From the NCBI GenBank assembly GCA_043228905.1, contig JBHGNT010000009.1:20274001-20338000 (forward strand): a stretch of DNA of 64,000 nt, given 5' to 3'. Source of the DNA: Azolla caroliniana. Lineage: Eukaryota; Polypodiophyta. The notes beneath the pieces are model-generated. The model had not been told where the DNA came from. It saw only the letters and a program-made list of their open reading frames with translations, and made no database searches. The position numbers were made by a program, and so were the translations under genes. Position 1 is the first letter of the stretch, and every line of letters starts with the position of its first letter. Below are positions 22,172 to 35,014 of this stretch, piece by piece.

Positions 22172-24420
22172 GTTGGCGAGGGAATCGTGGCCACGGCCAC
22201 AGGCGATGTAGGTCACTTTGGATAAGAAAAAACTTGCGAAAAATAATTTTGTCTGAGGTCGCCCAACCTTGACACATTAGTCGCCCAACCGCATCCGGTC
22301 GCCCAACCTGACCGTTGTAGGTCGCCCAACCAAATATATCATTTCCACCAAAATCTTCTATTCACTCCAAACTTAAAGCTTAAAACTTAAGATAGCAAAT
22401 CAAATAGCTAGAAACAAATAATCATTACCAAACGTAAAACTTAACGTCAAGAAATACACAAACTTAGACCTAACCCAAAAAAAAACTTACAACATAAATC
22501 AACTTAAAACATATACTCGTTTTATAAACCTAAATACATTTATCCTAAAACAAAATGCTTTCAACGGTCAATCAAAATTGACTAAACTAAAGTTCCTAAA
22601 CAACCACTAAAGCCATGTTTATGGCTCATCTTGGGATGTTGGCAAAATGCGACCACAATTCTTGCAAAAATTAGCATTCGATCGAGTCCCCTGATCTAAA
22701 GGTCAAGGCATCACAATGCAAACATTGAATCTTCTCTATCGCACATATTGGCAATCACTTCCTAGCTCAACTTGCACCTCTTTGCATTTTTCCGATGTGT
22801 GTTTTTGAAGTGTTTGCAGAGCTGCCAATAAGATCTTCTGAAATGTCGATTGATGCTCATCTCTTCTCACCAATCGCTTGCGACCGCCTTATGGATCCAC
22901 CGTCTTCTTTATTGGTTGGTTTTGGTGCACCACCGCGATACCATTCAGTCTGGGTCATTCCTTCAATGAACTCCATACATGCCAAAACTGTTGCACGATT
23001 GAGGGATTGTAACCCTTGCCTGAGATATTGAATAATTGCCTAAGCCGTTTGTAATTTTGACTCCCATTCCTCCATATTTGATGTTATAGGGTTTGTGTCC
23101 TCGACTAGTTCTACCTTTACCTCCACTTCTTTTGTTGTGAAATGGTGATTGCGCATATGGACTGCGTGATCTATAAAAGGTAACGACCCACATAGATATG
23201 GCATGTACTTGTCAATAATCATTTGGATGTTGAGTATATGCTTACATTTACTCACAAGGTCTTGGCAATCACAATATGAGCACTTGAGCGATACATTATA
23301 CCATAGAGTGGGAGTTGTCAACCTCAAAATTTTAAACCAATATCGGGCCTCGTCCACAATATGCAATGTTGCAATATTAGTTTCACACCTTTCGAGGATC
23401 CTCTCAACCTCTTTAAGTCTTGACCTTTGATCCCTACAATTTGCACGAGGTGTAAATCTACCACTCTCACATATTTCTTGTCGTTGCTTGTACCATTCAA
23501 TGATGATCCCTCCGACACAAGTGCCAGTTTCACAATCCCCAATTAAAACATGTAGAAGATTAGTAATTGATCAGTTTATTCTTCCTCTCAAGACAATATA
23601 TTTGATAAATTGTCAATGTCTCTCCACAATATTGGTAGTGTCAACATGTCCGTAGTTGAACATTCTACCAAACTTGGGCCACAATTTCCTCCACACACAT
23701 GTCAAGCCACATCATCCTCCTTCTATATATTGTCAAACACCTGGCTTGTTTGCATATTCTACCTTTAACTCCTCACATTGGGCACAAATGTGGATTTAGT
23801 AATGCATTGCATGAGTTGGCACATCCGTTGATAAACATGGTTTCTCTCATTTGCACTTACCTTTGGCAATAAGTGGTCCACCCATGCTTTTTTGGCATGG
23901 AACTGACACAACAAAAGTCGACAATGTGTTTGCGACCTTTGGCCATTTGCAACAGTCCAACATTGACGATCTGTTGCAACCACATTACTTATGGCATTAT
24001 ATGATGTCCAACTTATCGATGACTATTACATTTGGCCCCACATTTGGCATCCTTGCAAATATGACTCTCAAGCAAGTTTATAATGCAACTTGCTCATGGT
24101 TTGATCTCTTATCAGAACTACATATCATGTACCATAATGGGATACCAATTCCCTTGGCGTTTGGGGACACAACTGCATATAATGGCAACCCAAATTGGTT
24201 TGTTTTAAATGTAGAGTCGATTGCCCACGAGTTGTTTATTGACGATCGCTCAGACATTTCTAACATCCATTGATCTTGAATCACCAAGATAAATGGTTGC
24301 CTTGCTGGAGATTCATATTCACCATGCAAGTAAAGTTGGACATGAGCCACCTTCCCAAGATCTCGAAGTGCATAGGCATCTTCCATCATCAAAGACCAAT
24401 CAACCTCTTACATGGAACCC
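22172..24420 (-). mobile_element. MULE Y: partial Mutator-like element, opposite orientation
   Basis: Its terminal repeat begins at 22172 (GTTGGCGAGGGAATC, then TTTGGATAAGAAAAAA), followed by GGTCGCCCAACC motifs to about 22335. Transposase-derived sequence on the minus strand runs from about 24405 to 22620. The 5' half of the element is absent; sequence breaks off near 24420, before copia-2. Confidence 0.72.
22620..24405 (-). pseudogene. MULE Y transposase, 3' half, broken
   Basis: From the right: DAYALRDLGKVAHVQ, SWAIDSTFKTNQFGLPLY, NGQRSQTHCRLLLCQFH, then a SWIM finger (CSYCDCQ...CKHI) near 23290-23240 and the C-terminal EEWESKLQ, all parallel to MULE X's transposase. Several frame changes and stops interrupt it. 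Its uninterrupted SWIM-to-C-terminus junction is what reveals the 636-bp insertion in MULE X. Confidence 0.72.
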
Positions 24421-24477
24421 ACAATTTTTAGCCTATTTGTCATGTTATGGACCTCCTGTCATGATATAGCATGGTAT

Positions 24478-24545
24478 GGCTCCAAAAGGACTTGAACCCA
24501 TAACCTTGTGTCACAACTGTTGAGGCCCTACCATTAAGTTATACA
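24478..24545 (-). repeat. tRNA-derived (SINE-like) sequence
   Basis: On the minus strand AACTTAATGGTAGGGCC matches a polymerase III A box and GGTTATGGGTTCAAGTCC matches a B box, about 35 bases apart as in tRNA genes. The pairing of a full cloverleaf is poor, so a tRNA pseudogene or SINE head is more likely than a working tRNA. It lies in the 170 bases between MULE Y and copia-2. Confidence 0.45.
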
Positions 24546-24589
24546 TTGTAACATCAAGAACATTGCTTTCATTTATTATTTCACTTAGG

Positions 24590-26246
24590 AAATCTGTACA
24601 CGATTCGAAGCCGTGATTGTACCATGTATACGTCCTCTTCTAATTCGCCTTGAAGAAAGACGTTCTTTATGTCCATCTGATGGAGGTGCCACCCTTTCGC
24701 CGATGCGAGTGCAATTACGGTCCGGAAATGTCTCTTCGTAGTCGACTCCATGTGTTTGTGTGTATCCTTTCGCTACGAGTCGAGCTTTGTAGCGGTTTAC
24801 GGAGCTATCGGCGTTATACTTCACCTTGCAGATCCATCTGCAACCGATCGCCTTCTTGTGCAGTGAGTGGGGAACGAGATCCCATGTTTCGTTCTTGCAA
24901 AGTGCTCGCATCTCCTCGTTCATTGCTTCGACCCATCACGGGTCCTTCACGGCTTCGGAAAAGGTTTCCGCCTCCCGTACGGTTGCTACCTTCATCATAA
25001 AGGCGTAATGGTTCGCTCCATTTGTCCAGATGTCAAGGCCTTCGAACTCACTATCGAGGGAGTGAGTCGATTCGTTTCCTTCGAAGTGATCGTCTTCATA
25101 CTCCGTCATTTTCGCCTTCCCTTTGTCTAGGTTCGGATGCGGCCGAGATGTGCTTTGATCGCTCGAGGGTTCTTGTGGCCCACTAAGCCTTGTTGTAATC
25201 GGGCTTTCTTCGAGCATGCATGTGAGCCGATCTTCGGCTTCTATCTCTATTTCGGTGGATTTCAGGTCGAGCGGAATCAGAGTCAAAGTTGTCTCTTGTG
25301 CGTACCAGGATGCGGACTCGTCGAAAACGACATCTCAACTTACTCGACCCTTCCGAGTAGAGGGGTTATAGCACTTGTACTCCTTTTGCTCTAGTGAGTA
25401 TCCTACGAGGATACATTTCTCCAACTTCGGGTCAAGCTTTTGTCGCTTCTCATCGGGAATGTGCACGTAAGCAATGGAACCGAATATTCGAACATGTGAT
25501 AGGTGCGGCTTTTTTCCGAAAAACTTCTCGTGCGGAGTAAGTTCGTGCACACCCAATGTTGTACACTAATTCATGAGGTATACGGCCGTGTTAGCCGCTT
25601 CTACCCAATACGATTTTGGTAGATGCTTTTCGTTCATCATGGCCCGTGTTACTTCGAGGATGTGTCGATTCTTTCGTTTAGCTACACCGTTTTGCTGAGG
25701 TGTGTGTCGGCACGAGAATTCTTGTCGGATTCCTTCCTTTCCGAGATACGCTGTAAATTCGTCGGAGAAGTACTCTTTTCCTCCATCCAACCGAACACAT
25801 CGTACATGTCGGCCCGTGGCTTTCTCGACTTCATTCTTAAATTTTTGGAAGTGTCCGAACACTTCACTCTTTTGCTGCATGGGGTAGATCCAGGTGTGCA
25901 TGGAGAAGTCGTTGAAAAAGGCAACGTAGTATCGGCATCTACCGAATGTAGCCGTTTGAGTTGGTCCCCATGCATCGGAATGAATTATGTCAAGTACGCC
26001 TTTGCTCACGTTCCTCTCCTTCGGAAATGGGTGTGGATGTTGCTTGCCGAATTGGCAAGCGGCACACACGCCTTCAATCTCTTTCTCTTTGAATGTCGGG
26101 AGCCCGATGACGACTCCTTTTGATTGCATCGCCTTGAGTTTTTGAAGGTTGATATGGCCAATCCACTTGTGCCATAATTCTATCTCAGAATCGGCTTTCG
26201 TGCCCTTTGCGAACATGGACGATTTCATCTCGTGCATGTCAAGAAT
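24590..26246 (-). pseudogene. Copia-2 pol fragment: integrase and start of reverse transcriptase
   Basis: The pre-integrase motif ELWHKWIGHINLQKL is followed by an integrase core with HSDAWG and RLDGGKEY. The third catalytic residue, normally Glu in NGVAERKN, is Lys (NGVAKRKN). Further down come FGKKPHLSHVRIFG and the reverse transcriptase start CRWICKVKYNADSSVNRYKA, KGYTQTHGVDYEETF. A frame change follows, and sequence stops near 24590 just after the LEEDVYM region. It is non-functional. Confidence 0.82.
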
Positions 26247-26279
26247 GAACATGTTACGGGCATGACCATAACAATTTTT

Positions 26280-27233
26280 TATTGTTGAAATCCTCGTTGG
26301 TGACTTCGATATTTCGTTACGTAAAGAAACGCTATGGCCATAATGATTTTGAGTACCTAGGGCTTGACCTACTTCATGTGAGGTCGCTCCTATGACACAC
26401 GTATCCAACATCCCTCCCTCATTACATGGATATGATGCCACCATGAGATCATTCTTACGAGAGGCATTCGTAATGACGTGACCATATGATGGGCCACGTG
26501 GGCCTACTACGAAAAGAGGGCTCATTTGGCTTGACCATAAGGTTGCATTTTGGCGTATGCCATCGTAATTACGAGACTTGAGGTTAGGTAACGTACCAAC
26601 ATAGTTGTAGTAAATGAGGGCGAAATAAGGACTCTTGACATATATGTTTCTTTTAAAAAAACATATGTGGGCAAATGCCTCGCATATTTCTTATATGCAT
26701 GAAACATTAAACATTCAAGAAGAGCAACTTACTTGGTTGGCTCAAATGTTTAATGCATTTGTTCTCGAGGTCTCGAGTTCAAATATGACCAAGACCATAC
26801 AACATCGTTGATACATATGATTATAGCACATGTTTAGACTTGAGGTCTAAGTGCACTTCGGGGTCCTCGTAATAAGACTTAAAGAGCCGAAACCATATAT
26901 GTGGGCACCGAAACATAGTTTATTGTTAACATTTTTTTCGTGTATAAACTATTCATGACGCGAACATACATGGTTGAGCCTCAGGGAGCCACCATGAAAA
27001 AATCGATATAGAGATCAGGGAAAGACATTTATTTGTCACCCCCATGGTTTTTAAAACACCTTTGTGTTACCATAGTAACCTGATCTTGAACCTCATCTCA
27101 TACGTCTAGAGGGGTATTGACGTGAGATAATGATATTGATTAATGCTCGCCCATGATAGGTTTACATCATGACATGATGTTATGACTATCTCTCTGACCT
27201 TATCATATTTCTTTTCCAGAAATAATCATTTAA
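26280..27233. other. Rearranged left end of the gypsy element
   Basis: Non-coding sequence where the 5' LTR and leader are expected, but dissimilar to the 3' LTR. At 26735-26790 a tRNA-like stretch (ACTTGGTTGGCTCAA ... TCGAGTTCAAATATGACC) hints at a SINE; this is weak. Confidence 0.35.
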
Positions 27234-30081
27234 TGGCTCAAAATAACGACCCGATGTCATCCACTCAAGTGGAAGGAACTCAAGGGAATCCTCTTGGACA
27301 AATGTCCATTGAGATGTATTTTTCGCAAATAACCCAATACCTTAGTTTCATCGCTCGACAGATGACCGAGCTTCGGCAATCTCAAAGTGCTCTCGAGGCA
27401 CGTGTCATTAGTCTACAACGTGAGACTAATAGACCTTATGAGCGACAGGGTGAACCATCGTTTGTCGTTAAGCCATTTACGGGAGACAAAAAGGAAAGAA
27501 CCGAAGAAGCAATCTGCACGTGGCTGGGCCGATGGTAGTCTCATTTTGAGCTCTATCCCACGCCAGATAATACGAAGATTGCATATGTCGGCCGAGAGCT
27601 AGGGGGTAAGGCCGCCGCCTGGTGGTGTGGGCTCCGTACGTTGGGGAAATTGCCCGATACCTGGACAGATTTTGTCACGGTTTTCAAGGGTCAATTTCTG
27701 CAACCTCCCTCTCGAACCGAGGCAGCACAAGCTTTAATGAACCTCTCTTGCAAGAAGTTTTCCTCGCTAGAAGACTATGTCCACCATGCTAGAACCCAAA
27801 TCCAAAAATCGGGTCTAGAAGGGGACAACTAGTTAATAGCTTGTTTTGTCAATGGCATCCCCAATTCGGACTATCACTAGATAGTGCACGATAAGGATCC
27901 AAAATCCTTCGAAGAGGCCGTTGAAATAGTTCTTCGCTATCAACGCACTTCGAAGAAGGACCACAACAAACCCAACGAAGCGCCCGAGACTAAGCAGTCA
28001 CAATTCGTTGGGAAAAGTAAGACACCCAACGAATTCATGGATCACGATTGTAAGCGACAACATCCTTTTTGCGTATTCTGCAAAAAGAAGAGTCATACAA
28101 AAGATCAATGTCGAAAGCTCCAACGGAAAGAGCATGACAACAAAGCTAAAGCTACAGACCATAAAGGTCAGATTCCTAATGTCCTTCAGGTCTATACACA
28201 TCATTTAAGTAATTGTCAATGTTCTTTCCCTCACTATGTATTGGGTCCCAATTATTTACTACATGCAAACGGGTATATCAATGGATCTCCCGTACAAATT
28301 TTATTTGATTCGGGAAGCTCACACAATTTTGTGAATGATCGTTTGGTTCAGATATGGGGAATCCAATCCACCGTAAGTGATCACACCTACACGGTGCACT
28401 TGGCTGATGGAAGAGTACAATACATCAACGGGGCGATTCATTCATTAGGAATTTCTATTGATACTTATATAGAGGAAGTAGACTTCCATGTAATGAATCT
28501 TTGTACCACCGATGTAATACTGGGTTATCCCTGGTTTTATAATAAAAGCTCTTCTTTATCTATTGATTGGGTTCATCATTCAATTACATTTGTACTGAAC
28601 GACTATACTCATTTTATTCAATGTGTAAAAAAACAATCCCTCTCGATTGTTTCCTCGTGTCCATCAATATCTGTGTTGTCTTGTTCTACTCTATTTTATT
28701 GCGTACTTGATCCGGACATTCACGTTTACAATATCGATAATGTCTCGATTCAATTAACATATTTTGAACAACAACAACTTGATGAAATCTTAAATGATTT
28801 TCGTGATGTTTTTCTGAGTGAACTACTAGATGGTTTACCTCCTAAACGTAATATAGGCCATCGTATAGATATTGTACTTGGTGTTGCACCAATAAGTATA
28901 CCTCCTTATCGCTTAAGTCGATCCGAAGAGGATGAGGTATCTAATCAACTCAAGGACTATTTACGAATGGGTTATATACGTTATAGTAAATCTCCATGGG
29001 GTGCACCAGTTCTCTTGGTTAAAAAGAAAGAGGGCACATGGTGTATGTGTATTAATTACCAACGCTTGAATAAAGTGACGATCAAGAATTCGTATCCCTT
29101 GCCCCGGGCTGACGATCTAATTGACCGTCTCCCGGGAGCTCGGTATTTTACGAAACTTGATCTCCGTACTAGCTACCATCAAATTCGTATAAGTGAGGAC
29201 GATGTTCCTTAAACGGCATTTCGTACGCGCTATGGCCATTATGAGTTTTTGGTTATGCCTTTTGGTTTGACCAATGCTCCGGCTACATTTCAACAAGAAA
29301 TGAATGACATTTTCTGAGAACAACTTAGAAAATTTGTCGTTGTTTTCTTGGATGATATTTTAGTTTATAGTCATACATTACAAGAACATGCTAAATATGT
29401 CCGCTTTGTTTTACAAACATTGCATGACAAACAATTTTAAGCGAAGATCTCAAAATGTGAGTTCTTCAAGAAATCAATTACTTATCTTGGACATCTCATA
29501 ACCGAACGAGGAGTTGAAATTGATCCTTCTCGCATCGAGAAAATCAAGCTTTGGCCCACTCTTCGAAATATTCGAGAAGTTCGATCATTCCTTGGTTTTG
29601 TCGGGTTTTTGCGAAAATCCCTTCGTAATTACTCCCAATTGATGACGCCGTTTACTGATCTTCTAAAAGGTCAAACGCGTAAGTCTACAAAACCTATTGT
29701 GTGGAATGCTACACTAGACCTCGCCTTTAAGGAACTCAAGGACCTGGTATGCAAGGCTCCTTCACTTCTTTTACCCCATCCTTCAAAACCTTTTGAGGTT
29801 GAAACCGATGCAAGCGATTATGCTATAGGTGTTGTCTTATATCAAGATGGTAAACCAATAGCATTCGAGAGTAAGAAACTTCATTCTGCTCAATGTCGGT
29901 ATACCGTTCAAGAAAAGGAATTATTTGCAGTTATACATGCGCTCAAAACATGGCGCCATTATCTTTATGGAAATCGCTTTGTGGTAACTACGGACCACGA
30001 GTCCTTGAAATATTTTTGTGACCAACAAGACCTGAAAGGTCGTAAGGCACGATGGGCTAATCTCATCCAGGACTTTGATTT
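27234..30081 (+). pseudogene. Gypsy gag-pol part 1: gag, protease, reverse transcriptase, RNase H
   Basis: Gag starts at ATG 27234 (MAQNNDPMSSTQVEG) and includes AAAWWCGL and a Cys/His knuckle ([14 protein letters not shown]). The retropepsin motif is [10 protein letters not shown] (about 28300). Reverse transcriptase has [16 protein letters not shown] and [13 protein letters not shown] (about 29140-29370). RNase H has VETDASDYAIG (about 29800) and TTDHESLKYF (about 29990). In-frame stops at 27536, 27830, about 27880, 29210 and several after 29300 make it defective. Copia-1 interrupts it in the RNase H region at 30082. Confidence 0.9.
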
Positions 30082-30728
30082 TGTTGGGAGACAGGTCCCT
30101 CCGGATGGGAAGGGAGAAGAACAATGCCGACGAACAATCTCGGTCGAGGCCGGAACTGGATGAGGAGTACCCGGCTACGGAGAGCCTGATGGTGCAGGCC
30201 TGGTGTGAACCGGATGAGGAGTACCCGGCTACGGAGAGCCGGATGATGCAGACCCGGTGCAAACTGGAGGAAGAGACATATTCGTAAATATGTTTCTAAG
30301 AGCCCATCGAGGCTACATTTGTAAATAGCCGAAAAGTCATATTAGTATAAATATGACTTAGGGCAAATATGTGTAGTTGTTGTCTTTTTTTTTTGCACGA
30401 GATTAGTGTGTGTAACTGTACATAGAGAGAGAGAGAGAGAGAGAGAGAAAGAAAGAGGTCGTTGCCTTTGTTGTAACCGCCGCCTGTGGCGAAGATTTGT
30501 GAGCACGAGGTCGGTGCCTCAGTGAACTCACTGTTGTATATTCCTACATAGTGACAGTTTGCAGCCTGTGGGCTGTCGTGGTTTTTCCCCCAGTTTGGGG
30601 TTTTCCACGTAAACCTCCTGTGTATTCTCTTCTTCTTCTTGTCGTGTTTTATTTCCCGTTTTCTCTGTATCATTCTAAGCTCGGTTGTGGCCGAGCATCG
30701 CGCATAAGGAACGTTGTAGTTCCCGACA
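30082..30728 (+). repeat. 5' LTR of copia-1
   Basis: It starts TGTTGGGAGACAG and ends GTTCCCGACA. Inside are GA dinucleotide repeats (about 30427-30450) and two tandem copies of a 40-50 base CCGGATGAGGAGTACCCGGC unit. It is related to the solo LTR at 21356-21999. Confidence 0.87.
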
Positions 30729-30730
30729 AG

Positions 30731-30742
30731 TGGTATCAGAGC
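30731..30742 (+). other. Primer-binding site of copia-1
   Basis: TGGTATCAGAGC, complementary to the 3' end of initiator methionine tRNA, two bases after the LTR. Confidence 0.92.
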
Positions 30743-30757
30743 AAGACGACACAGAAA

Positions 30758-33700
30758 ATGGATGAATCGTTTGGCGGCATGTTCAAGCTCACCGGCTCCA
30801 ACTATTCAGTGTGGAAGTCGAAGATGAGGGACATGCTCGTGGTTAAAGACCTCTGGCTGCCGGTTCAGTTCGGGGACAAGAGACCGGACAAAATCGACGC
30901 CGCGATATGGGAGGTGATGCACATGAAGACAACGGCGTACATACGGTGCTTCATCGACATGAGCCTGTACAACAACTTCAATGAAGAGAGCAAGGCTCAT
31001 GAGCTCTGGGAGAAGATCGGCATAATGTTCCAAAACAAAAATGTTGTTAACCAGGTTTCGGTATTCCGGAAGCTAGTAAGACTCCGGTACCAAGATGGCT
31101 CCAGCATGGCGGAGCACATGAATGCCTTCCAAGGGCTGATCCACCAGGCAACTTCATTAGAAGTACCTCTCGCCGATGAGGTACTTGCGCTACTCCTGCT
31201 CGGTTCCCTCCCGGATAGTTGGGAGACGTTGGTTGTCACTTTGGGCAACGCTGGGCCGGAAGGAAAACGATTATCCCTAGCAAGAGTAAAGTCGAGCTTG
31301 CTAGATGAGGAGGCGCATCGGAAAGATAACGATACGAGCTCCGACTCCAAAGCGCTCCTTACCGAATCGGAACGCGGAAGACATAGAAACCGTAGTCCCC
31401 AGAACCAGGAGAAGTCGGGGACACGGTCAAAGTCAAGGGAGAGGCCCACTTGCTTCTATTGCGGCAAGCCGGGTCACTTCCAAAAGAACTGTCGGCATTT
31501 TCGTAAAGACAAGGAAACCGACGGTACTGATTCGAGGCGGACCCCGGACCGGAACGGTAAAGACCGGAAGGGGACGGACCGGAAGGGAACGACGGCAATC
31601 GCGGCAAGTGAAGAAGAGTTGATGCTCATCACCGAGGAGAGTGAGATAAACCTTGCCGGCGACGAGATGACCTGGGTGGTAGACTCCGGAGCGTCGTTCC
31701 ACCTTACCCCGAACCGGAAGTGCTTCTCATCCTACTCAGCTGGTGATCACGGCTGTGTCCGGATGGGGAATGAAGGAACATGCCGAATTGTCGGCATAGG
31801 AGACGTGTGGCTGTTGACACCAACGGGATGCAAGTTGCTGCTGAGGGATGTCTGACACGTTTCGAAGGTTCGACTGAACCTGATATCAGCCGGTCGGCTA
31901 GATGATGAAGGTTACACGGGTAGCATCCGAAACGGTGTCATGAAGTTCAGCAAAGGGAGCTTGATTGTGGCTCGGGCCCAGAAGGTAAACACCATGTACC
32001 TGATGAATGCCCGGTTATGTCCGGAAGAAGTGAACGTGGCTTCCGACACTGCCGGTGAGTTGTGGCACAAGAGGCTGTGTCATATGAGCGAGAAGGGGAT
32101 GAAGAGGCTTGCAGACGACAACCTCATTCCAGTGAAGAACGTGCACTTAGAGAAGTGCATTGATTGTCTGGCCGGTAAGCAAAACCGGACCTCCTTCCAA
32201 CCAAGGCCACCGATGAGACGTAATGCACCACTGGAGTTGGTGCATACGGATGTGTGTCAGGTAGACACGAAGTCACATGCCGGAGCGCAGTACTTCGTGA
32301 CGTTCATAGATGACCACAACCGGAAGCTGTGGGCCACACCACTGAAGACGAAGGATCAAGTGCTATCCGTCTTCAAAGAGCTCCACGCGAGAGTGGAAAG
32401 AGAAACCGGCCGGAAGCTGAAGGCGGTTCGAGCAGATAACGGAGGAGAATACCGGGGGCAGTTCGAGGAGTACTGCCGCTCGAAGGGAATCCGGCTCGAA
32501 CTTACCGTGTCGAAGACGCCGGAACTAAACGGACTGGCCGAGAGGATGAACCGAACCATAATGGAGAGGGTCCGGAGTATGCTAGCGCATGCAAAACTAC
32601 CCAAGAAGTTTTCGGCTGAGGCATTGTCGACGACGACATACGTGATAAACAGATCACCCTCAGTACCCTTGGACGGAGACACGCCACAGAGAGTATGGAC
32701 CGGTAAGGAAGTGTCCTACCGGCATCTGAAGGTGTTCGGGTGTCTTGCGTACGTGCATGTAGCGAAGGACCAGAGAGGAAAGTTAGATCCAAAGACCCGG
32801 CCATGCATATTCCTCGGTTACGGTGACGATGAGTTCGGCTACCGAGTGTGGGACCCGGTCGACAAGAAGGTATTCCGGAGTCGAGATATTATCTTCATGG
32901 AGGACAAGACGCTCGCCGACTGGGGGTCGGAGAAGAAGATAATGAACTCCGAGTCGACCGGTAAGGATCGACTCTACGATGAGCAGACCCAACCGGCAAG
33001 AGACCGGTTAGCACTTGAAGAACCAGCCGGATACAGTGAGGATACCGAACCGGCAGAAGGAGAAGCAGAGGAAGCTAAGACCGGAACCGGCCAAGACCCC
33101 GAATCGGATTCGGATGAAGAGCAGATGGATGAGCCGGTCACCGAAGCCCAGAAACGGAGATATCCTCTCAGAGAGAGAAGGGCCCCCCGGAGATTTCCGG
33201 ATGCAGAGCATGTTCTGTTGACCGATGAGGGGGAGCCGGAAAGCTTCAAAGAAGCGAATGATGACACCCACAGCCGAAAATGGTTAAGTGCCATGCAGGA
33301 TGAGATGGATTCCCTGCATGAGAACCATACGTACGAATTGGTGGAGTTGCCGAAAGGAAAGCGGGCACTCCGAAACAAGTGGGTGTACAAGTTGAAACCG
33401 GGAGATGCCGGCAACCCCCCGAGATTCAAAGCCAGGATCGTGGTGAAGGGGTTCCAGCAGAAGAAGGGTGTGGACTTCGACGAGATATTTGCCCTGGTAG
33501 TAAAGATGACCGCCATCCGGACGGTGCTGAGTATAGCAGCAAGCATGGACCTCGAGGTAGAGCAACTGGACGTGAAGACGGCATTCCTTCACGGCGACCT
33601 CGAAGAGGAGATCTACATGCAACAAACGGAAGGATTTGTGGAGAACGGGAAGGAGCACCTGTTTGCCGGCTGAAGAAGAGCCTCTACGGGTTGAAGCAAG

Positions 33701-34803
33701 CCCCCCGGCAATGGTACATGAAGTTCGACTCCTTCATGACCGATCAAGGGTACCACAAGACACAGTCCGATCACCGTGTGTTTGTGAAGAAGTTCGAAGG
33801 AGGCGACTTCCTAATACTCCTTCTGTACGTGGATGACATGTTGATCGTCGGACGGGACCAAGTCAAAATACGGATGCTGAAGAAGGCTCTCAACCGGACC
33901 TTCTCAATGAAAGACTTGGGTCCGGCAAGACAGATGTTGGGGATGCACATCATCCGGAACCGGTCAGCGAAGCAATTATGGTTGTCACAGGAGAAGTATG
34001 TGACAAAGGTGCTTCACCGGTTCAACATGTCAGAAGCGAAACCGGTCGGATCGACACTTTCGGCAAACTGCAGGCTATCCGGCAAGCAAAGCCCGAAGAC
34101 GAAAGCAAAGAAGGCGGATATGATGAAGATTCCATATGCCGCTACCGTCGGGAGCTTGATGTACGCAATGGTGTGTACCCGACCGGATATAGGATACGCA
34201 GTCGGAGTGGTGATGCGGTTCATGAGTAATCCCGGCAAGGAGCACTGGAACGTGGTCAAATGAATACTCCGGTATTTGAAGGGCACTTCAAATATGTGTC
34301 TCCGATTCGGCTCTGGAAAACCTCAACTGGACGGTTTCACCGATTCGGACATGTCGGCTGATGTGGATACCAGCCGATCTACATCCGGGTATGTAATGAC
34401 ATATGCAGGGGGAGCCGTTTCGTGGCAGTCGAGGCTGCAGAAGACGGTTGCATTGTCAACCACGGAGGCGGAGTACATGGCAATGGTGGAAGCCAGCAAG
34501 GAAATATTATGGATGAAGGACTTCATCGGAGAGCTCGGTATCCGGCAAGAGGAATACAGACTCTATTGCGACAGTCAAAGTGCCATCCACCTTGCTACGA
34601 ATGCGGCCTACCATTCTCGGACGAAGCATATCCAGCGAAGATATCACTGGATCCGGGAAAGAGTAGATGACCAGGAGTTCGCGCTGACGAAGATCCACAC
34701 GACCGAGAACGGGTCAGATATGTTGACCAAAGTTCTGATACCCGACAAGATGGATGCATGCCGGAAGCGGATCGGACTGATCAGACACCCCATGCCGGAG
34801 TGA
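30758..34803 (+). pseudogene. Copia-1 gag-pol polyprotein, three disabling changes
   Basis: Gag (MDESFGGMFKLTG) with the zinc knuckle CFYCGKPGHFQKNC, then protease (WVVDSGASFHLTP), integrase (HTDVCQ, RADNGGEYRG, NGLAERMNRT), reverse transcriptase (VEQLDVKTAFLHGDLEEEI, LLYVDDMLIVG) and RNase H (GFTDSDMSAD, STTEAEYMA, LYCDSQSAIH). Breaks are a TGA near 31853 after LLLRDV, a one-base loss near 33661 in reverse transcriptase, and a TGA near 34261 where Trp is expected. Catalytic residues are otherwise intact, so the copy died recently. Confidence 0.92.
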
Positions 34804-34840
34804 AGGGGGAGTTTGTTGGGAGACAGGTCCCTCCGGATGT

Positions 34841-35000
34841 GAATCTACAATAGAGCATGTAGGTATGCATGCATGTGCCAAGTGTAAATACTACAAGGGA
34901 GCAACTATGCACATGATGCTAGCAAAATAATAAGGACCAATTACATACATAACCATGTACTAGATATCTTGGTTAACTCATAATACTAGATTATAACATG
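34841..35000. other. Unassigned sequence at the truncated 3' end of copia-1
   Basis: Neither copia LTR nor recognisable gypsy integrase. At about 34970-35025 it holds a tRNA-like stretch (CTTGGTTAACTCATAATAC ... AAGAGTTCGAATCTTGAC) with a good B box, possibly a SINE fragment. Confidence 0.35.
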
Positions 35001-35014
35001 GTCGTGTCAAGAGT

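Larger units (their letters stand above)
30082..34840 (+). mobile_element. Copia-1: Ty1/copia element nested in the gypsy element
   Basis: A full 5' LTR (30082-30728), a primer-binding site, a nearly complete gag-pol frame (30758-34803), a purine tract (GAAGGGGGAG) and only the first about 26 bases of the 3' LTR (TGTTGGGAGACAGG..., 34814-34840). It is visibly more GC-rich than the AT-rich gypsy around it. It is the youngest layer of the nest. Confidence 0.9.
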
